Assembly (NCBI GenBank): GCA_028015205.1
Contig: CM051514.1
Span: 33,186,150 to 33,250,149, forward strand
Direction of reading: 5' to 3'
DNA from: Mytilisepta virgata
Lineage: Eukaryota; Mollusca; Bivalvia; Mytilida; Mytilidae
DNA: 64,000 nucleotides
Shown: positions 46,778 through 60,600 of the stretch, in pieces
Layout of the letters: every line of letters starts with the position of its first letter
Position numbering within the stretch: the stretch's first letter is position 1
Program-made: the position numbers and the translations under genes
The notes under the pieces: generated by a model
What the model was told of the DNA's origin: nothing
Databases searched by the model: none
What the model saw: the letters and a program-made list of their open reading frames with translations, nothing else

Positions 46778-48042
46778 AAATTTGACAATACAGCTGAGAA
46801 ATAAAAATGAAATCGATACCACATCCACAAAATTTCTCTTACAGGAAGGAAAATTTATTAAAACGCCAAAGGCGTATTTCCTTCCTAAAATTCACAAGTT
46901 AAAAGATAATGTACTTAAAGAAATATAAAGTAATACATCATGTACTGAAAAAATACATGTACCAGCGAGACCAATTGTATCACAATGCTCTGGTCCCCTG
47001 GAGGATATTGAAAAATTCTTTGATTTCTTTTTACTTCCTATTGTCAGAAAACAAGAAACATATCTCGCTGACACGGGAAATTTCATATGTAATATTGAAT
47101 CAAACAAATTGGAGGGAAACCCTCTCTTAATATCTTACGACATAACAAGTCTTTATACGATTCTTAAGTTTTTGGAAATTATGCAATTCACGAGGAATGC
47201 ACTAAACGAGAACATAGATATTTAATATGAAATTAAAAGACCAGAAACAGAGAATCTGATGAAAATTCTAAACATTTTATTAACAACAATGAGTTTACAT
47301 GCGATAACAAATCATACAAAAAATTATTGGAGTTTCAATGGGAGCAGTGGCTTCCCCTGAAATATGCGATATAGCATTATACGATCGTATTAAACAAATC
47401 ATAGACGATCTTCCATATAGAAACAATATAATCCTTCACAAAGGGATGAGAGATGATGGATTTATAACAGTTGATGGAAAGCCTGAACAAATTGAAAAGC
47501 TGTTTGAAATAGCATATAAAAAACATGACCTCTTAAAATTCACATTTGAAACAGATATAAATTCTATGAAATTTCCAGACGTTGAAATATATAAAGGACA
47601 ACGATATTCTGAAAAAGGGTGTTCTAGATATTAAATGTTATAGCAGGCATACGGAGAAAATCCAATACTTGCATCGTACATCCTTTAATAAGAATTCTGC
47701 GGAATACAAGTGATAGACAAAAATATAAAGAGAGATTAGAACTCTTTGACGAAAAGCTTGTAAAGAGAGGTTATAATAAAAGTCCATGTATGGGAAATCC
47801 TAAATACCATAAACTATGAGGAGAGAAACATAAGAATTAAAAGAAAATATCGGAAACGGAATTTTAAAAATATGTTAATAACCTCATATCATCCAAAAGG
47901 TGATATTTTACAACGACTTATAACTAAAGTTTGGTACTTAATACGAAATTACCCTATTATACAGACCATATTTAAGTCTAAACCATACGTGGCTTTCAAA
48001 AAAAGGGGAAGAAGTATCAAAGATGTATTAACAAATAGTTGA
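46778..48042 (+). pseudogene. Reverse transcriptase remnant, unit 4
   Basis: Same lesions as unit 1. Confidence 0.88.
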
Positions 48043-48768
48043 CAAGTAGATTAAGAAATGTCGGCAATTAACAAATCAATCAATGTCACACAATGATGAT
48101 ACTATATCTGCGCAGCTGGACGATAGATATATTGAAGGCATTATCTAATATGACCATATTATGCATAAAAAATGCTGATGGCCGAACTTAGATAAACAAT
48201 GAATAACATGTTATTATAAGATAAAATAAGGGTTGAATATACCCAATACTGAATATTTTTATTTATTAAATAATAATACTATAATAATTGCCTGGAAGAT
48301 GGAAAAGATAGTCAGAAAGAAAGGAAATATATGGTTACATAAAACAATTCTTAAATTTGACGTTGGGATGACCTTGACTTAAGATTACCCTTCAGAAACC
48401 ACGCCTTAAAAATAAAACAATATACAAATTCAGTGGTACACATTACCCAATCAACGTTAAGACGAAATGATTGACAACATATAGTCTTATAATACAGACA
48501 GTAAAATGAATTTCCTTCGTTGCAGACAAAAATAGTCGCAACGAAACATGCAATGCAATAAAAAGCAATAGCTAAAGCATGCTAAATATACATCAATTAT
48601 TCACAACTGAATAGATGTATATAATAATAAGTGACATATAATTATGCACTTAAACAAAGGGATGTGACCTCCCTAATTGTCAAAATATTAAACATATACA
48701 TAATACAGATTCTGAAGATTCTTCACTTTCCATGCATGAAAATGCAAATAATTTTTTTAAATATGGGA

Positions 48769-48862
48769 TGGCCTCTGATGAGGGTTGCCCTGGAGAAACT
48801 CCTAAAATAACCCGAAACATTGAAAAATCCAAACCTATAGTACAATACGCAATGTAAGGTCA
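48769..48862 (+). ncRNA. Type I hammerhead ribozyme candidate, unit 4
   Basis: Identical to 43947-44040. Confidence 0.85.
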
Positions 48863-49188
48863 AAGATACGATACATACCATGAATGGGTGGATTTATGAT
48901 CATCTATATAAGAACTTTATGATCATCTATATAAGAATGTGATTCGGTGATTAATTTCACCGGTTTTGATCTCATCCGTGAATCAAGCCTGTTTTGGGCT
49001 TCGATCCTCATTTGTGATATGGTACGACGTATCTTTGATCAAAAAATTGCGTTTGTACTATACATAAAAAGTATATAGAAATATTAGACATAAATCAATT
49101 AAGAAGGAAAATTAGAAGGAAAAAGCCAACTAAATGATGGAATCAACTATGAACATATTGAAAAAAGTGGATGTAAATAAACTATTCG

Positions 49189-50453
49189 AAATTTGACAAT
49201 ACAGCTGAGAAATAAAAATGAAATCGATACCACATCCACAAAATTTCTCTTACAGGAAGGAAAATTTATTAAAACGCCAAAGGCGTATTTCCTTCCTAAA
49301 ATTCACAAGTTAAAAGATAATGTACTTAAAGAAATATAAAGTAATACATCATGTACTGAAAAAATACATGTACCAGCGAGACCAATTGTATCACAATGCT
49401 CTGGTCCCCTGGAGGATATTGAAAAATTCTTTGATTTCTTTTTACTTCCTATTGTCAGAAAACAAGAAACATATCTCGCTGACACGGGAAATTTCATATG
49501 TAATATTGAATCAAACAAATTGGAGGGAAACCCTCTCTTAATATCTTACGACATAACAAGTCTTTATACGATTCTTAAGTTTTTGGAAATTATGCAATTC
49601 ACGAGGAATGCACTAAACGAGAACATAGATATTTAATATGAAATTAAAAGACCAGAAACAGAGAATCTGATGAAAATTCTAAACATTTTATTAACAACAA
49701 TGAGTTTACATGCGATAACAAATCATACAAAAAATTATTGGAGTTTCAATGGGAGCAGTGGCTTCCCCTGAAATATGCGATATAGCATTATACGATCGTA
49801 TTAAACAAATCATAGACGATCTTCCATATAGAAACAATATAATCCTTCACAAAGGGATGAGAGATGATGGATTTATAACAGTTGATGGAAAGCCTGAACA
49901 AATTGAAAAGCTGTTTGAAATAGCATATAAAAAACATGACCTCTTAAAATTCACATTTGAAACAGATATAAATTCTATGAAATTTCCAGACGTTGAAATA
50001 TATAAAGGACAACGATATTCTGAAAAAGGGTGTTCTAGATATTAAATGTTATAGCAGGCATACGGAGAAAATCCAATACTTGCATCGTACATCCTTTAAT
50101 AAGAATTCTGCGGAATACAAGTGATAGACAAAAATATAAAGAGAGATTAGAACTCTTTGACGAAAAGCTTGTAAAGAGAGGTTATAATAAAAGTCCATGT
50201 ATGGGAAATCCTAAATACCATAAACTATGAGGAGAGAAACATAAGAATTAAAAGAAAATATCGGAAACGGAATTTTAAAAATATGTTAATAACCTCATAT
50301 CATCCAAAAGGTGATATTTTACAACGACTTATAACTAAAGTTTGGTACTTAATACGAAATTACCCTATTATACAGACCATATTTAAGTCTAAACCATACG
50401 TGGCTTTCAAAAAAAGGGGAAGAAGTATCAAAGATGTATTAACAAATAGTTGA
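49189..50453 (+). pseudogene. Reverse transcriptase remnant, unit 5
   Basis: Same lesions as unit 1. Confidence 0.88.
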
Positions 50454-51179
50454 CAAGTAGATTAAGAAATGTCGGCAATTAACAAATCAATCAATGTCAC
50501 ACAATGATGATACTATATCTGCGCAGCTGGACGATAGATATATTGAAGGCATTATCTAATATGACCATATTATGCATAAAAAATGCTGATGGCCGAACTT
50601 AGATAAACAATGAATAACATGTTATTATAAGATAAAATAAGGGTTGAATATACCCAATACTGAATATTTTTATTTATTAAATAATAATACTATAATAATT
50701 GCCTGGAAGATGGAAAAGATAGTCAGAAAGAAAGGAAATATATGGTTACATAAAACAATTCTTAAATTTGACGTTGGGATGACCTTGACTTAAGATTACC
50801 CTTCAGAAACCACGCCTTAAAAATAAAACAATATACAAATTCAGTGGTACACATTACCCAATCAACGTTAAGACGAAATGATTGACAACATATAGTCTTA
50901 TAATACAGACAGTAAAATGAATTTCCTTCGTTGCAGACAAAAATAGTCGCAACGAAACATGCAATGCAATAAAAAGCAATAGCTAAAGCATGCTAAATAT
51001 ACATCAATTATTCACAACTGAATAGATGTATATAATAATAAGTGACATATAATTATGCACTTAAACAAAGGGATGTGACCTCCCTAATTGTCAAAATATT
51101 AAACATATACATAATACAGATTCTGAAGATTCTTCACTTTCCATGCATGAAAATGCAAATAATTTTTTTAAATATGGGA

Positions 51180-51273
51180 TGGCCTCTGATGAGGGTTGCC
51201 CTGGAGAAACTCCTAAAATAACCCGAAACATTGAAAAATCCAAACCTATAGTACAATACGCAATGTAAGGTCA
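51180..51273 (+). ncRNA. Type I hammerhead ribozyme candidate, unit 5
   Basis: Identical to 43947-44040. Confidence 0.85.
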
Positions 51274-51599
51274 AAGATACGATACATACCATGAATGGGT
51301 GGATTTATGATCATCTATATAAGAACTTTATGATCATCTATATAAGAATGTGATTCGGTGATTAATTTCACCGGTTTTGATCTCATCCGTGAATCAAGCC
51401 TGTTTTGGGCTTCGATCCTCATTTGTGATATGGTACGACGTATCTTTGATCAAAAAATTGCGTTTGTACTATACATAAAAAGTATATAGAAATATTAGAT
51501 ATAAATCAATTAAGAAGGAAAATTAGAAGGAAAAAGCCAACTAAATGATGGAATCAACTATGAACATATTGAAAAAAGTGGATGTAAATAAACTATTCG

Positions 51600-52864
51600 A
51601 AATTTGACAATACAGCTGAGAAATAAAAATGAAATCGATACCACATCCACAAAATTTCTCTTACAGGAAGGAAAATTTATTAAAACGCCAAAGGCGTATT
51701 TCCTTCCTAAAATTCACAAGTTAAAAGATAATGTACTTAAAGAAATATAAAGTAATACATCATGTACTGAAAAAATACATGTACCAGCGAGACCAATTGT
51801 ATCACAATGCTCTGGTCCCCTGGAGGATATTGAAAAATTCTTTGATTTCTTTTTACTTCCTATTGTCAGAAAACAAGAAACATATCTCGCTGACACGGGA
51901 AATTTCATATGTAATATTGAATCAAACAAATTGGAGGGAAACCCTCTCTTAATATCTTACGACATAACAAGTCTTTATACGATTCTTAAGTTTTTGGAAA
52001 TTATGCAATTCACGAGGAATGCACTAAACGAGAACATAGATATTTAATATGAAATTAAAAGACCAGAAACAGAGAATCTGATGAAAATTCTAAACATTTT
52101 ATTAACAACAATGAGTTTACATGCGATAACAAATCATACAAAAAATTATTGGAGTTTCAATGGGAGCAGTGGCTTCCCCTGAAATATGCGATATAGCATT
52201 ATACGATCGTATTAAACAAATCATAGACGATCTTCCATATAGAAACAATATAATCCTTCACAAAGGGATGAGAGATGATGGATTTATAACAGTTGATGGA
52301 AAGCCTGAACAAATTGAAAAGCTGTTTGAAATAGCATATAAAAAACATGACCTCTTAAAATTCACATTTGAAACAGATATAAATTCTATGAAATTTCCAG
52401 ACGTTGAAATATATAAAGGACAACGATATTCTGAAAAAGGGTGTTCTAGATATTAAATGTTATAGCAGGCATACGGAGAAAATCCAATACTTGCATCGTA
52501 CATCCTTTAATAAGAATTCTGCGGAATACAAGTGATAGACAAAAATATAAAGAGAGATTAGAACTCTTTGACGAAAAGCTTGTAAAGAGAGGTTATAATA
52601 AAAGTCCATGTATGGGAAATCCTAAATACCATAAACTATGAGGAGAGAAACATAAGAATTAAAAGAAAATATCGGAAACGGAATTTTAAAAATATGTTAA
52701 TAACCTCATATCATCCAAAAGGTGATATTTTACAACGACTTATAACTAAAGTTTGGTACTTAATACGAAATTACCCTATTATACAGACCATATTTAAGTC
52801 TAAACCATACGTGGCTTTCAAAAAAAGGGGAAGAAGTATCAAAGATGTATTAACAAATAGTTGA
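51600..52864 (+). pseudogene. Reverse transcriptase remnant, unit 6
   Basis: Same lesions as unit 1. Confidence 0.88.
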
Positions 52865-53590
52865 CAAGTAGATTAAGAAATGTCGGCAATTAACAAATCA
52901 ATCAATGTCACACAATGATGATACTATATCTGCGCAGCTGGACGATAGATATATTGAAGGCATTATCTAATATGACCATATTATGCATAAAAAATGCTGA
53001 TGGCCGAACTTAGATAAACAATGAATAACATGTTATTATAAGATAAAATAAGGGTTGAATATACCCAATACTGAATATTTTTATTTATTAAATAATAATA
53101 CTATAATAATTGCCTGGAAGATGGAAAAGATAGTCAGAAAGAAAGGAAATATATGGTTACATAAAACAATTCTTAAATTTGACGTTGGGATGACCTTGAC
53201 TTAAGATTACCCTTCAGAAACCACGCCTTAAAAATAAAACAATATACAAATTCAGTGGTACACATTACCCAATCAACGTTAAGACGAAATGATTGACAAC
53301 ATATAGTCTTATAATACAGACAGTAAAATGAATTTCCTTCGTTGCAGACAAAAATAGTCGCAACGAAACATGCAATGCAATAAAAAGCAATAGCTAAAGC
53401 ATGCTAAATATACATCAATTATTCACAACTGAATAGATGTATATAATAATAAGTGACATATAATTATGCACTTAAACAAAGGGATGTGACCTCCCTAATT
53501 GTCAAAATATTAAACATATACATAATACAGATTCTGAAGATTCTTCACTTTCCATGCATGAAAATGCAAATAATTTTTTTAAATATGGGA

Positions 53591-53684
53591 TGGCCTCTGA
53601 TGAGGGTTGCCCTGGAGAAACTCCTAAAATAACCCGAAACATTGAAAAATCCAAACCTATAGTACAATACGCAATGTAAGGTCA
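53591..53684 (+). ncRNA. Type I hammerhead ribozyme candidate, unit 6
   Basis: Identical to 43947-44040. Confidence 0.85.
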
Positions 53685-54010
53685 AAGATACGATACATAC
53701 CATGAATGGGTGGATTTATGATCATCTATATAAGAACTTTATGATCATCTATATAAGAATGTGATTCGGTGATTAATTTCACCGGTTTTGATCTCATCCG
53801 TGAATCAAGCCTGTTTTGGGCTTCGATCCTCATTTGTGATATGGTACGACGTATCTTTGATCAAAAAATTGCGTTTGTACTATACATAAAAAGTATATAG
53901 AAATATTAGATATAAATCAATTAAGAAGGAAAATTAGAAGGAAAAAGCCAACTAAATGATGGAATCAACTATGAACATATTGAAAAAAGTGGATGTAAAT
54001 AAACTATTCG

Positions 54011-55275
54011 AAATTTGACAATACAGCTGAGAAATAAAAATGAAATCGATACCACATCCACAAAATTTCTCTTACAGGAAGGAAAATTTATTAAAACGCC
54101 AAAGGCGTATTTCCTTCCTAAAATTCACAAGTTAAAAGATAATGTACTTAAAGAAATATAAAGTAATACATCATGTACTGAAAAAATACATGTACCAGCG
54201 AGACCAATTGTATCACAATGCTCTGGTCCCCTGGAGGATATTGAAAAATTCTTTGATTTCTTTTTACTTCCTATTGTCAGAAAACAAGAAACATATCTCG
54301 CTGACACGGGAAATTTCATATGTAATATTGAATCAAACAAATTGGAGGGAAACCCTCTCTTAATATCTTACGACATAACAAGTCTTTATACGATTCTTAA
54401 GTTTTTGGAAATTATGCAATTCACGAGGAATGCACTAAACGAGAACATAGATATTTAATATGAAATTAAAAGACCAGAAACAGAGAATCTGATGAAAATT
54501 CTAAACATTTTATTAACAACAATGAGTTTACATGCGATAACAAATCATACAAAAAATTATTGGAGTTTCAATGGGAGCAGTGGCTTCCCCTGAAATATGC
54601 GATATAGCATTATACGATCGTATTAAACAAATCATAGACGATCTTCCATATAGAAACAATATAATCCTTCACAAAGGGATGAGAGATGATGGATTTATAA
54701 CAGTTGATGGAAAGCCTGAACAAATTGAAAAGCTGTTTGAAATAGCATATAAAAAACATGACCTCTTAAAATTCACATTTGAAACAGATATAAATTCTAT
54801 GAAATTTCCAGACGTTGAAATATATAAAGGACAACGATATTCTGAAAAAGGGTGTTCTAGATATTAAATGTTATAGCAGGCATACGGAGAAAATCCAATA
54901 CTTGCATCGTACATCCTTTAATAAGAATTCTGCGGAATACAAGTGATAGACAAAAATATAAAGAGAGATTAGAACTCTTTGACGAAAAGCTTGTAAAGAG
55001 AGGTTATAATAAAAGTCCATGTATGGGAAATCCTAAATACCATAAACTATGAGGAGAGAAACATAAGAATTAAAAGAAAATATCGGAAACGGAATTTTAA
55101 AAATATGTTAATAACCTCATATCATCCAAAAGGTGATATTTTACAACGACTTATAACTAAAGTTTGGTACTTAATACGAAATTACCCTATTATACAGACC
55201 ATATTTAAGTCTAAACCATACGTGGCTTTCAAAAAAAGGGGAAGAAGTATCAAAGATGTATTAACAAATAGTTGA
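54011..55275 (+). pseudogene. Reverse transcriptase remnant, unit 7
   Basis: Same lesions as unit 1. Confidence 0.88.
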
Positions 55276-56001
55276 CAAGTAGATTAAGAAATGTCGGCAA
55301 TTAACAAATCAATCAATGTCACACAATGATGATACTATATCTGCGCAGCTGGACGATAGATATATTGAAGGCATTATCTAATATGACCATATTATGCATA
55401 AAAAATGCTGATGGCCGAACTTAGATAAACAATGAATAACATGTTATTATAAGATAAAATAAGGGTTGAATATACCCAATACTGAATATTTTTATTTATT
55501 AAATAATAATACTATAATAATTGCCTGGAAGATGGAAAAGATAGTCAGAAAGAAAGGAAATATATGGTTACATAAAACAATTCTTAAATTTGACGTTGGG
55601 ATGACCTTGACTTAAGATTACCCTTCAGAAACCACGCCTTAAAAATAAAACAATATACAAATTCAGTGGTACACATTACCCAATCAACGTTAAGACGAAA
55701 TGATTGACAACATATAGTCTTATAATACAGACAGTAAAATGAATTTCCTTCGTTGCAGACAAAAATAGTCGCAACGAAACATGCAATGCAATAAAAAGCA
55801 ATAGCTAAAGCATGCTAAATATACATCAATTATTCACAACTGAATAGATGTATATAATAATAAGTGACATATAATTATGCACTTAAACAAAGGGATGTGA
55901 CCTCCCTAATTGTCAAAATATTAAACATATACATAATACAGATTCTGAAGATTCTTCACTTTCCATGCATGAAAATGCAAATAATTTTTTTAAATATGGG
56001 A

Positions 56002-56095
56002 TGGCCTCTGATGAGGGTTGCCCTGGAGAAACTCCTAAAATAACCCGAAACATTGAAAAATCCAAACCTATAGTACAATACGCAATGTAAGGTCA
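56002..56095 (+). ncRNA. Type I hammerhead ribozyme candidate, unit 7
   Basis: Identical to 43947-44040. It is 50 bp before the array ends. Confidence 0.85.
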
Positions 56096-56145
56096 AAGAT
56101 ACGATACATACCATGAATGGGTGGATTTATGATCATCTATATAAG

Positions 56146-59100
56146 GACGTTGTGTATGTCACGTGACGTCCATTGATATATGTCTGGACTTAGTTTATTT
56201 CTTTCTTTTCGAGAGGGGACGTCGTCGAGTGAACATGGCACAGGACAATGCATTTTGCAGTTTGATGTGGAAATAGTCATAAATAGAAAACGGAGTGTAC
56301 GTGTACACATTTACTTATGTCAGAATGAAGATTCATGTAGAAATTTGATGTCACGATTTATTTATTTAGATTTCCGGTGCCATGTCAGCAGACGACATCT
56401 TCGTGAATAAAGTACTGATAATTTGACGCGAAATTTTGACATTCGGATGCAATAAATTGGTAAAATTTGGACGAATTTTGTGTTTTATGGCGGAAAATAG
56501 CTTTTTATTTAGCACTGCGCGAACGCTATTTTCAGGAAATTGGTTGGAGTTAGCGTCATAATTTTTTCTCATTAACAAAGCCCTGGATATCCCCTAGCTG
56601 CCTACATGTACTTTATATGCATTTACAGGTAAATTCAGTAAAACCGATGTAAATTCAGTCAAATCAAAAAAAAGGGAGGGGGGGGGGGGCTGTATTTACA
56701 CATTAAAAGGTCATTTGTGCTAAAAGTTGGGGTAATTCTAGAAGTACTATAAAATACCAAAATGCTACACCAAACACAAATATGAAATACTGCCAAAACA
56801 TTTTTGCGCCAAGAAAAAATAGGTTTTTTTCAAATTTTTCAATCTTTAAAAAATTTTCATTTTTTTTCATCTTTTGTCTTACGAAAATGGAAAATAACAT
56901 ATTTTAAATGATTCCTGCTAAAAAATAATGCATTTTTGAAAAAATTCCATGTATTACACTTCAAATATGAAAAAAATCATTTTCTAGAACATGACTTTGA
57001 CCTTTGACCTTGACATCATTTTGAAGGTCATTTGTCCCTGGTGTCAAAACAAAAGACCCCATGCCTCTATCTTGTACCATTATTAAGTTATTAGCCAAAA
57101 AACGTCAATTTAAGCGTTCAAAGGCCAATAACGCATAGAAGATGACATCATGCGACTTGACTTAAGGAAAACTACGCATTGTCTCGATGTCCCCGACATT
57201 TTGCCCATTACATTTTATCAGCTATCTTCTACCGTTTCAGAGGAGATCTGATAACAAGGAAATTTCAAAAATTAGACCGTGACCTTGACCTTTGACCTTG
57301 ACCTAATTTTACTTGGTACAAAAAATGATGCCTAAATATGAAGGCTCGTGCTTGTATCTTAACTCAAACTTAATATTTGCCTGAAAAATCAAAAGTGATA
57401 TTTATATAAAGGGAAATAACTCTTATAAGATGTCGTCAGATCCTTTTCGGCAGATGTGATTAATGTGGGCACAGATGAACCAAAGAAATTGCAAAAGGTT
57501 TCATGTCGATATCTCTTACGGTTTTTGAGGAGATCTGATAACAGTCATAACAGTAATAGGGGAGGAAACTCTTATAAGGTACATGGGAACCCTTAGCGGC
57601 CTCACCACCTGATAGCTTATGTCTGACTGATACTTGGTGCCAAATTTCATGTCAATATGCCTAAAAACTTTTCCGACAAATTTAATTGAATTTTGGCAGG
57701 AGAAAGAATAATAATAATAATAATCATAAGAAATACAGTAAGGTCTTTCCTATGTAAAGGAAAGACCTTAATAATAAGAATCCAATTTTTTGCACTTACC
57801 AGAATTAAGATGTATATAATTATTAATCCAAAAATCACACAATTAATATGATTATAATCTTCAAAAATAACCATTGAGACAAGGCCCATCTTCAGTATTC
57901 AATGTGAAAAGAACTATTTCCAAGTATATTATTAATATTATTAATTAATTCCATGTAAAATTTTCATTTTGTTCATGTAAGAAGACACATCTTTTCGTGT
58001 TGTCTTCCTCTTTATTCCAAATTCAAATTTTGTTATATTGCAATACATGGGGATGTTTAAGGAGTTGTTTGATTCTGTTGAAGTGTTCCCTAAAAGATTA
58101 CTAGCAATTAATTACCTAAATCTTTAAAATGTGATATATAATGTTAAGAAAAAAATATCCATTTTTGTTTAAATAAGATATTTTTATTAAAAGTGATAGT
58201 AATTGCAGACCAATAGTTTAAGTTTTCCTTCATGTGTCCTCAAATTTCTGTGTAGATAGTACTTCCTGCCACCACAGAGAGGTCAATTGTGAACAGATGG
58301 CACATTTCTACAAGACCACTTTTATCTAAATCACATTAATTCCGTTTGATGCAACTGCCAAGAAATAATTTACAAATCAAACTGCTATATAAAAATAACT
58401 GCCAACATGAAACTGCTTTGAAATATTTAAACTGCTTAAATTAACAGTTAACTTTTACTAGTAGGCAGTTATTTTAAACTGCCTAAATCAAAACTGCTTT
58501 AAACTGCTCCAAAACTGCTAAAAATTCAAGAAACTGCTATAAAACTGCCAATGAACTGCTTAAATAGGCAGTTCACTTTGACTTGGGAAGGTCTTTCCTA
58601 TGTAAAGGAAAGACCTTAATAATAAGAATCCAATTTTTTGCACTTACCAGAATTAAGATGTATATAATTATTAATCCAAAAATCACACAATTAATATGAT
58701 TATAATCTTCAAAAATAACCATTGAGACAAGGCCCATCTTCAGTATTCAATGTGAAAAGAACTATTTCCAAGTATATTATTAATATTATTGATTAATTCC
58801 ATGTAAAATTTTCATTTTGTTCATGTAAGAAGACACATCTTTTCGTGTTGTCTTCCTCTTTATTCCAAATTCAAATTTTGTTATATTGCAATACATGGGG
58901 ATGTTTAAGGAGTTGTTTGATTCTGTTGAAGTGTTCCCTAAAAGATTACTAGCAATTAATTACCTAAATCTTTAAAATGTGATATATAATGTTAAGAAAA
59001 AAATATCCATTTTTGTTTAAATAAGATATTTTTATTAAAAGTGATAGTAATTGCAGACCAATAGTTTAAGTTTTCCTTCATGTGTCCTCAAATTTCTGTG

Positions 59101-60059
59101 TAGATAGTACTTCCTGCCACCACAGAGAGGTCAATTGTGAACAGATGGCACATTTCTACAAGACCACTTTTATCTAAATCACATTAATTCCGTTTGATGC
59201 AACTGCCAAGAAATAATTTACAAATCAAACTGCTATATAAAAATAACTGCCAACATGAAACTGCTTTGAAATATTTAAACTGCTTAAATTAACAGTTAAC
59301 TTTTACTAGTAGGCAGTTATTTTAAACTGCCTAAATCAAAACTGCTTTAAACTGCTCCAAAACTGCTAAAAATTCAAGAAACTGCTATAAAACTGCCAAT
59401 GAACTGCTTAAATAGGCAGTTCACTTTGACTTGGGTAAGTATATACTATCAAAAGAACTACTGGAACACAGAGATCAAAGCCAGGGGTGTTTAGTATTAG
59501 AGAATGTTAATTAGTCAGCAACAGGGACTATCAGAGTATCAACGAACTACTGGAACACAGAGGTCAAAACCAGGGGTGTTTAGTATTATAGAATGTTGAT
59601 TAGTCAGCAACAGGGACTATCAGAGTAGCAAAAGAACTACTGGAACACAGAGGTAAAAGCCAGGGGTGTTTAGTATTAGAGAATGTTAATTAGTCAGCAA
59701 CAGGGACTATCAGAGTATCAAAAGAATTACTGGAACACAGGTCAAAGCAGGTGGTTTTTAGTGACATAAAAATCGTTTGTAACATTATATACTTTTCGAT
59801 TTATATAGAAACAGTGTGTTTCAAACTATTCTGTAATATGTGATATTGCAGATGCAAACAATTATCTGAATTCATGTCCTTTATTGTTCATTTACATACA
59901 GATATGGGGATGTTGTATGATTTACACCCTAAAACAAACAAATCTCAAGGTATCTATTTAGGTTGTGACCCTTGCAATTGAATGTTGACCTGATTGAATT
60001 GTCTAATCTTGATACATATGGAAAACGTCGAAGGTCTAAATTTCACATATCGATCTGTT
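56146..60059 (+). repeat. Segment A'', copy 3 of the segmental repeat
   Basis: Starts at the equivalent of 31911 and runs past the point where copies 1 and 2 are interrupted by Penelope-like DNA ('cgatctgtt' then 'tgtaataaagg'), so it keeps the undisturbed right edge. 848-bp units lie at 57740-58587 and 58588-59435. DR1 motifs are at 56998-57010 and 57286-57298. Confidence 0.95.
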
Positions 60060-60600
60060 TGTAATAAAGGTCAACATGGTTCACACATTATAAAAAAAAT
60101 ATTGCACTTTTCATCGTCATACATAATGCCCACTTTTTATGGTCATATTTGATGCCAAGTCACTCAAGCCTAAAATTGTGTTCCAGGTCACATGACCGGT
60201 TTTAGGCTGGTATATACCCAGCAAGAAGTAATTATAGACCAAAGGTAGTTGGTATATATATTACATTTGCTGAGAAATAGATTTATTTGTGAAAATGTGA
60301 TGAGAGTGACTCAAGCATGAGATTGAGGTGAAGGTCAGGTGACAGAAATCAGACTGACGTACTTACTTAAAAGTATTCACAGACTATATCTGGAGTATAT
60401 GTATTGCAACCACAGAAAAATTGACATGTGATGCAACCCACTCAAATATGAAAATTCAGGTCATGGTCTCAGACGGGCTTGTACCAACGAAGAACTAACT
60501 TTAGACCAAATATCATGAAAATGGTGGCCATCTAGGTATCAGGTTGCTTAGAAATGGGGTTAATTGCAAAACGCAATAAAGTCAATAAAGCATGAAACAG
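60060..60600 (-). repeat. Diverged repeat related to the 3720-4150 family
   Basis: Phrases 'actcaagc', 'cagactgac' and 'agcaagaagtaattatagac' / 'aacgaagaactaactttaga' recur about 150-250 bp apart, in the opposite sense to 3720-4150. Confidence 0.4.

Larger units (their letters stand above)
46636..49046 (+). mobile_element. Penelope-like 2411-bp tandem unit 4
   Basis: Full-length repeat. Confidence 0.95.
49047..51457 (+). mobile_element. Penelope-like 2411-bp tandem unit 5
   Basis: Full-length repeat with one visible private change: C at 49089 where the other units have T. Confidence 0.95.
51458..53868 (+). mobile_element. Penelope-like 2411-bp tandem unit 6
   Basis: Full-length repeat. Confidence 0.95.
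53869..56145 (+). mobile_element. Penelope-like tandem unit 7, last 134 bp missing
   Basis: It stops at unit position 2277, inside the tail after the first 'tatgatcatctatataag', and joins directly to segment A''. It still includes the hammerhead. Confidence 0.95.

Noticed and set aside
39403..56145. CRISPR-like or centromeric satellite array
   Set aside because: The 2411-bp unit is far too long for CRISPR repeats and contains RT and hammerhead signatures of a retroelement.
39403..56145. Retrovirus-like or LTR retrotransposon
   Set aside because: No gag, protease or integrase motifs and no LTR pair; the RT blocks match the Penelope-like pattern.
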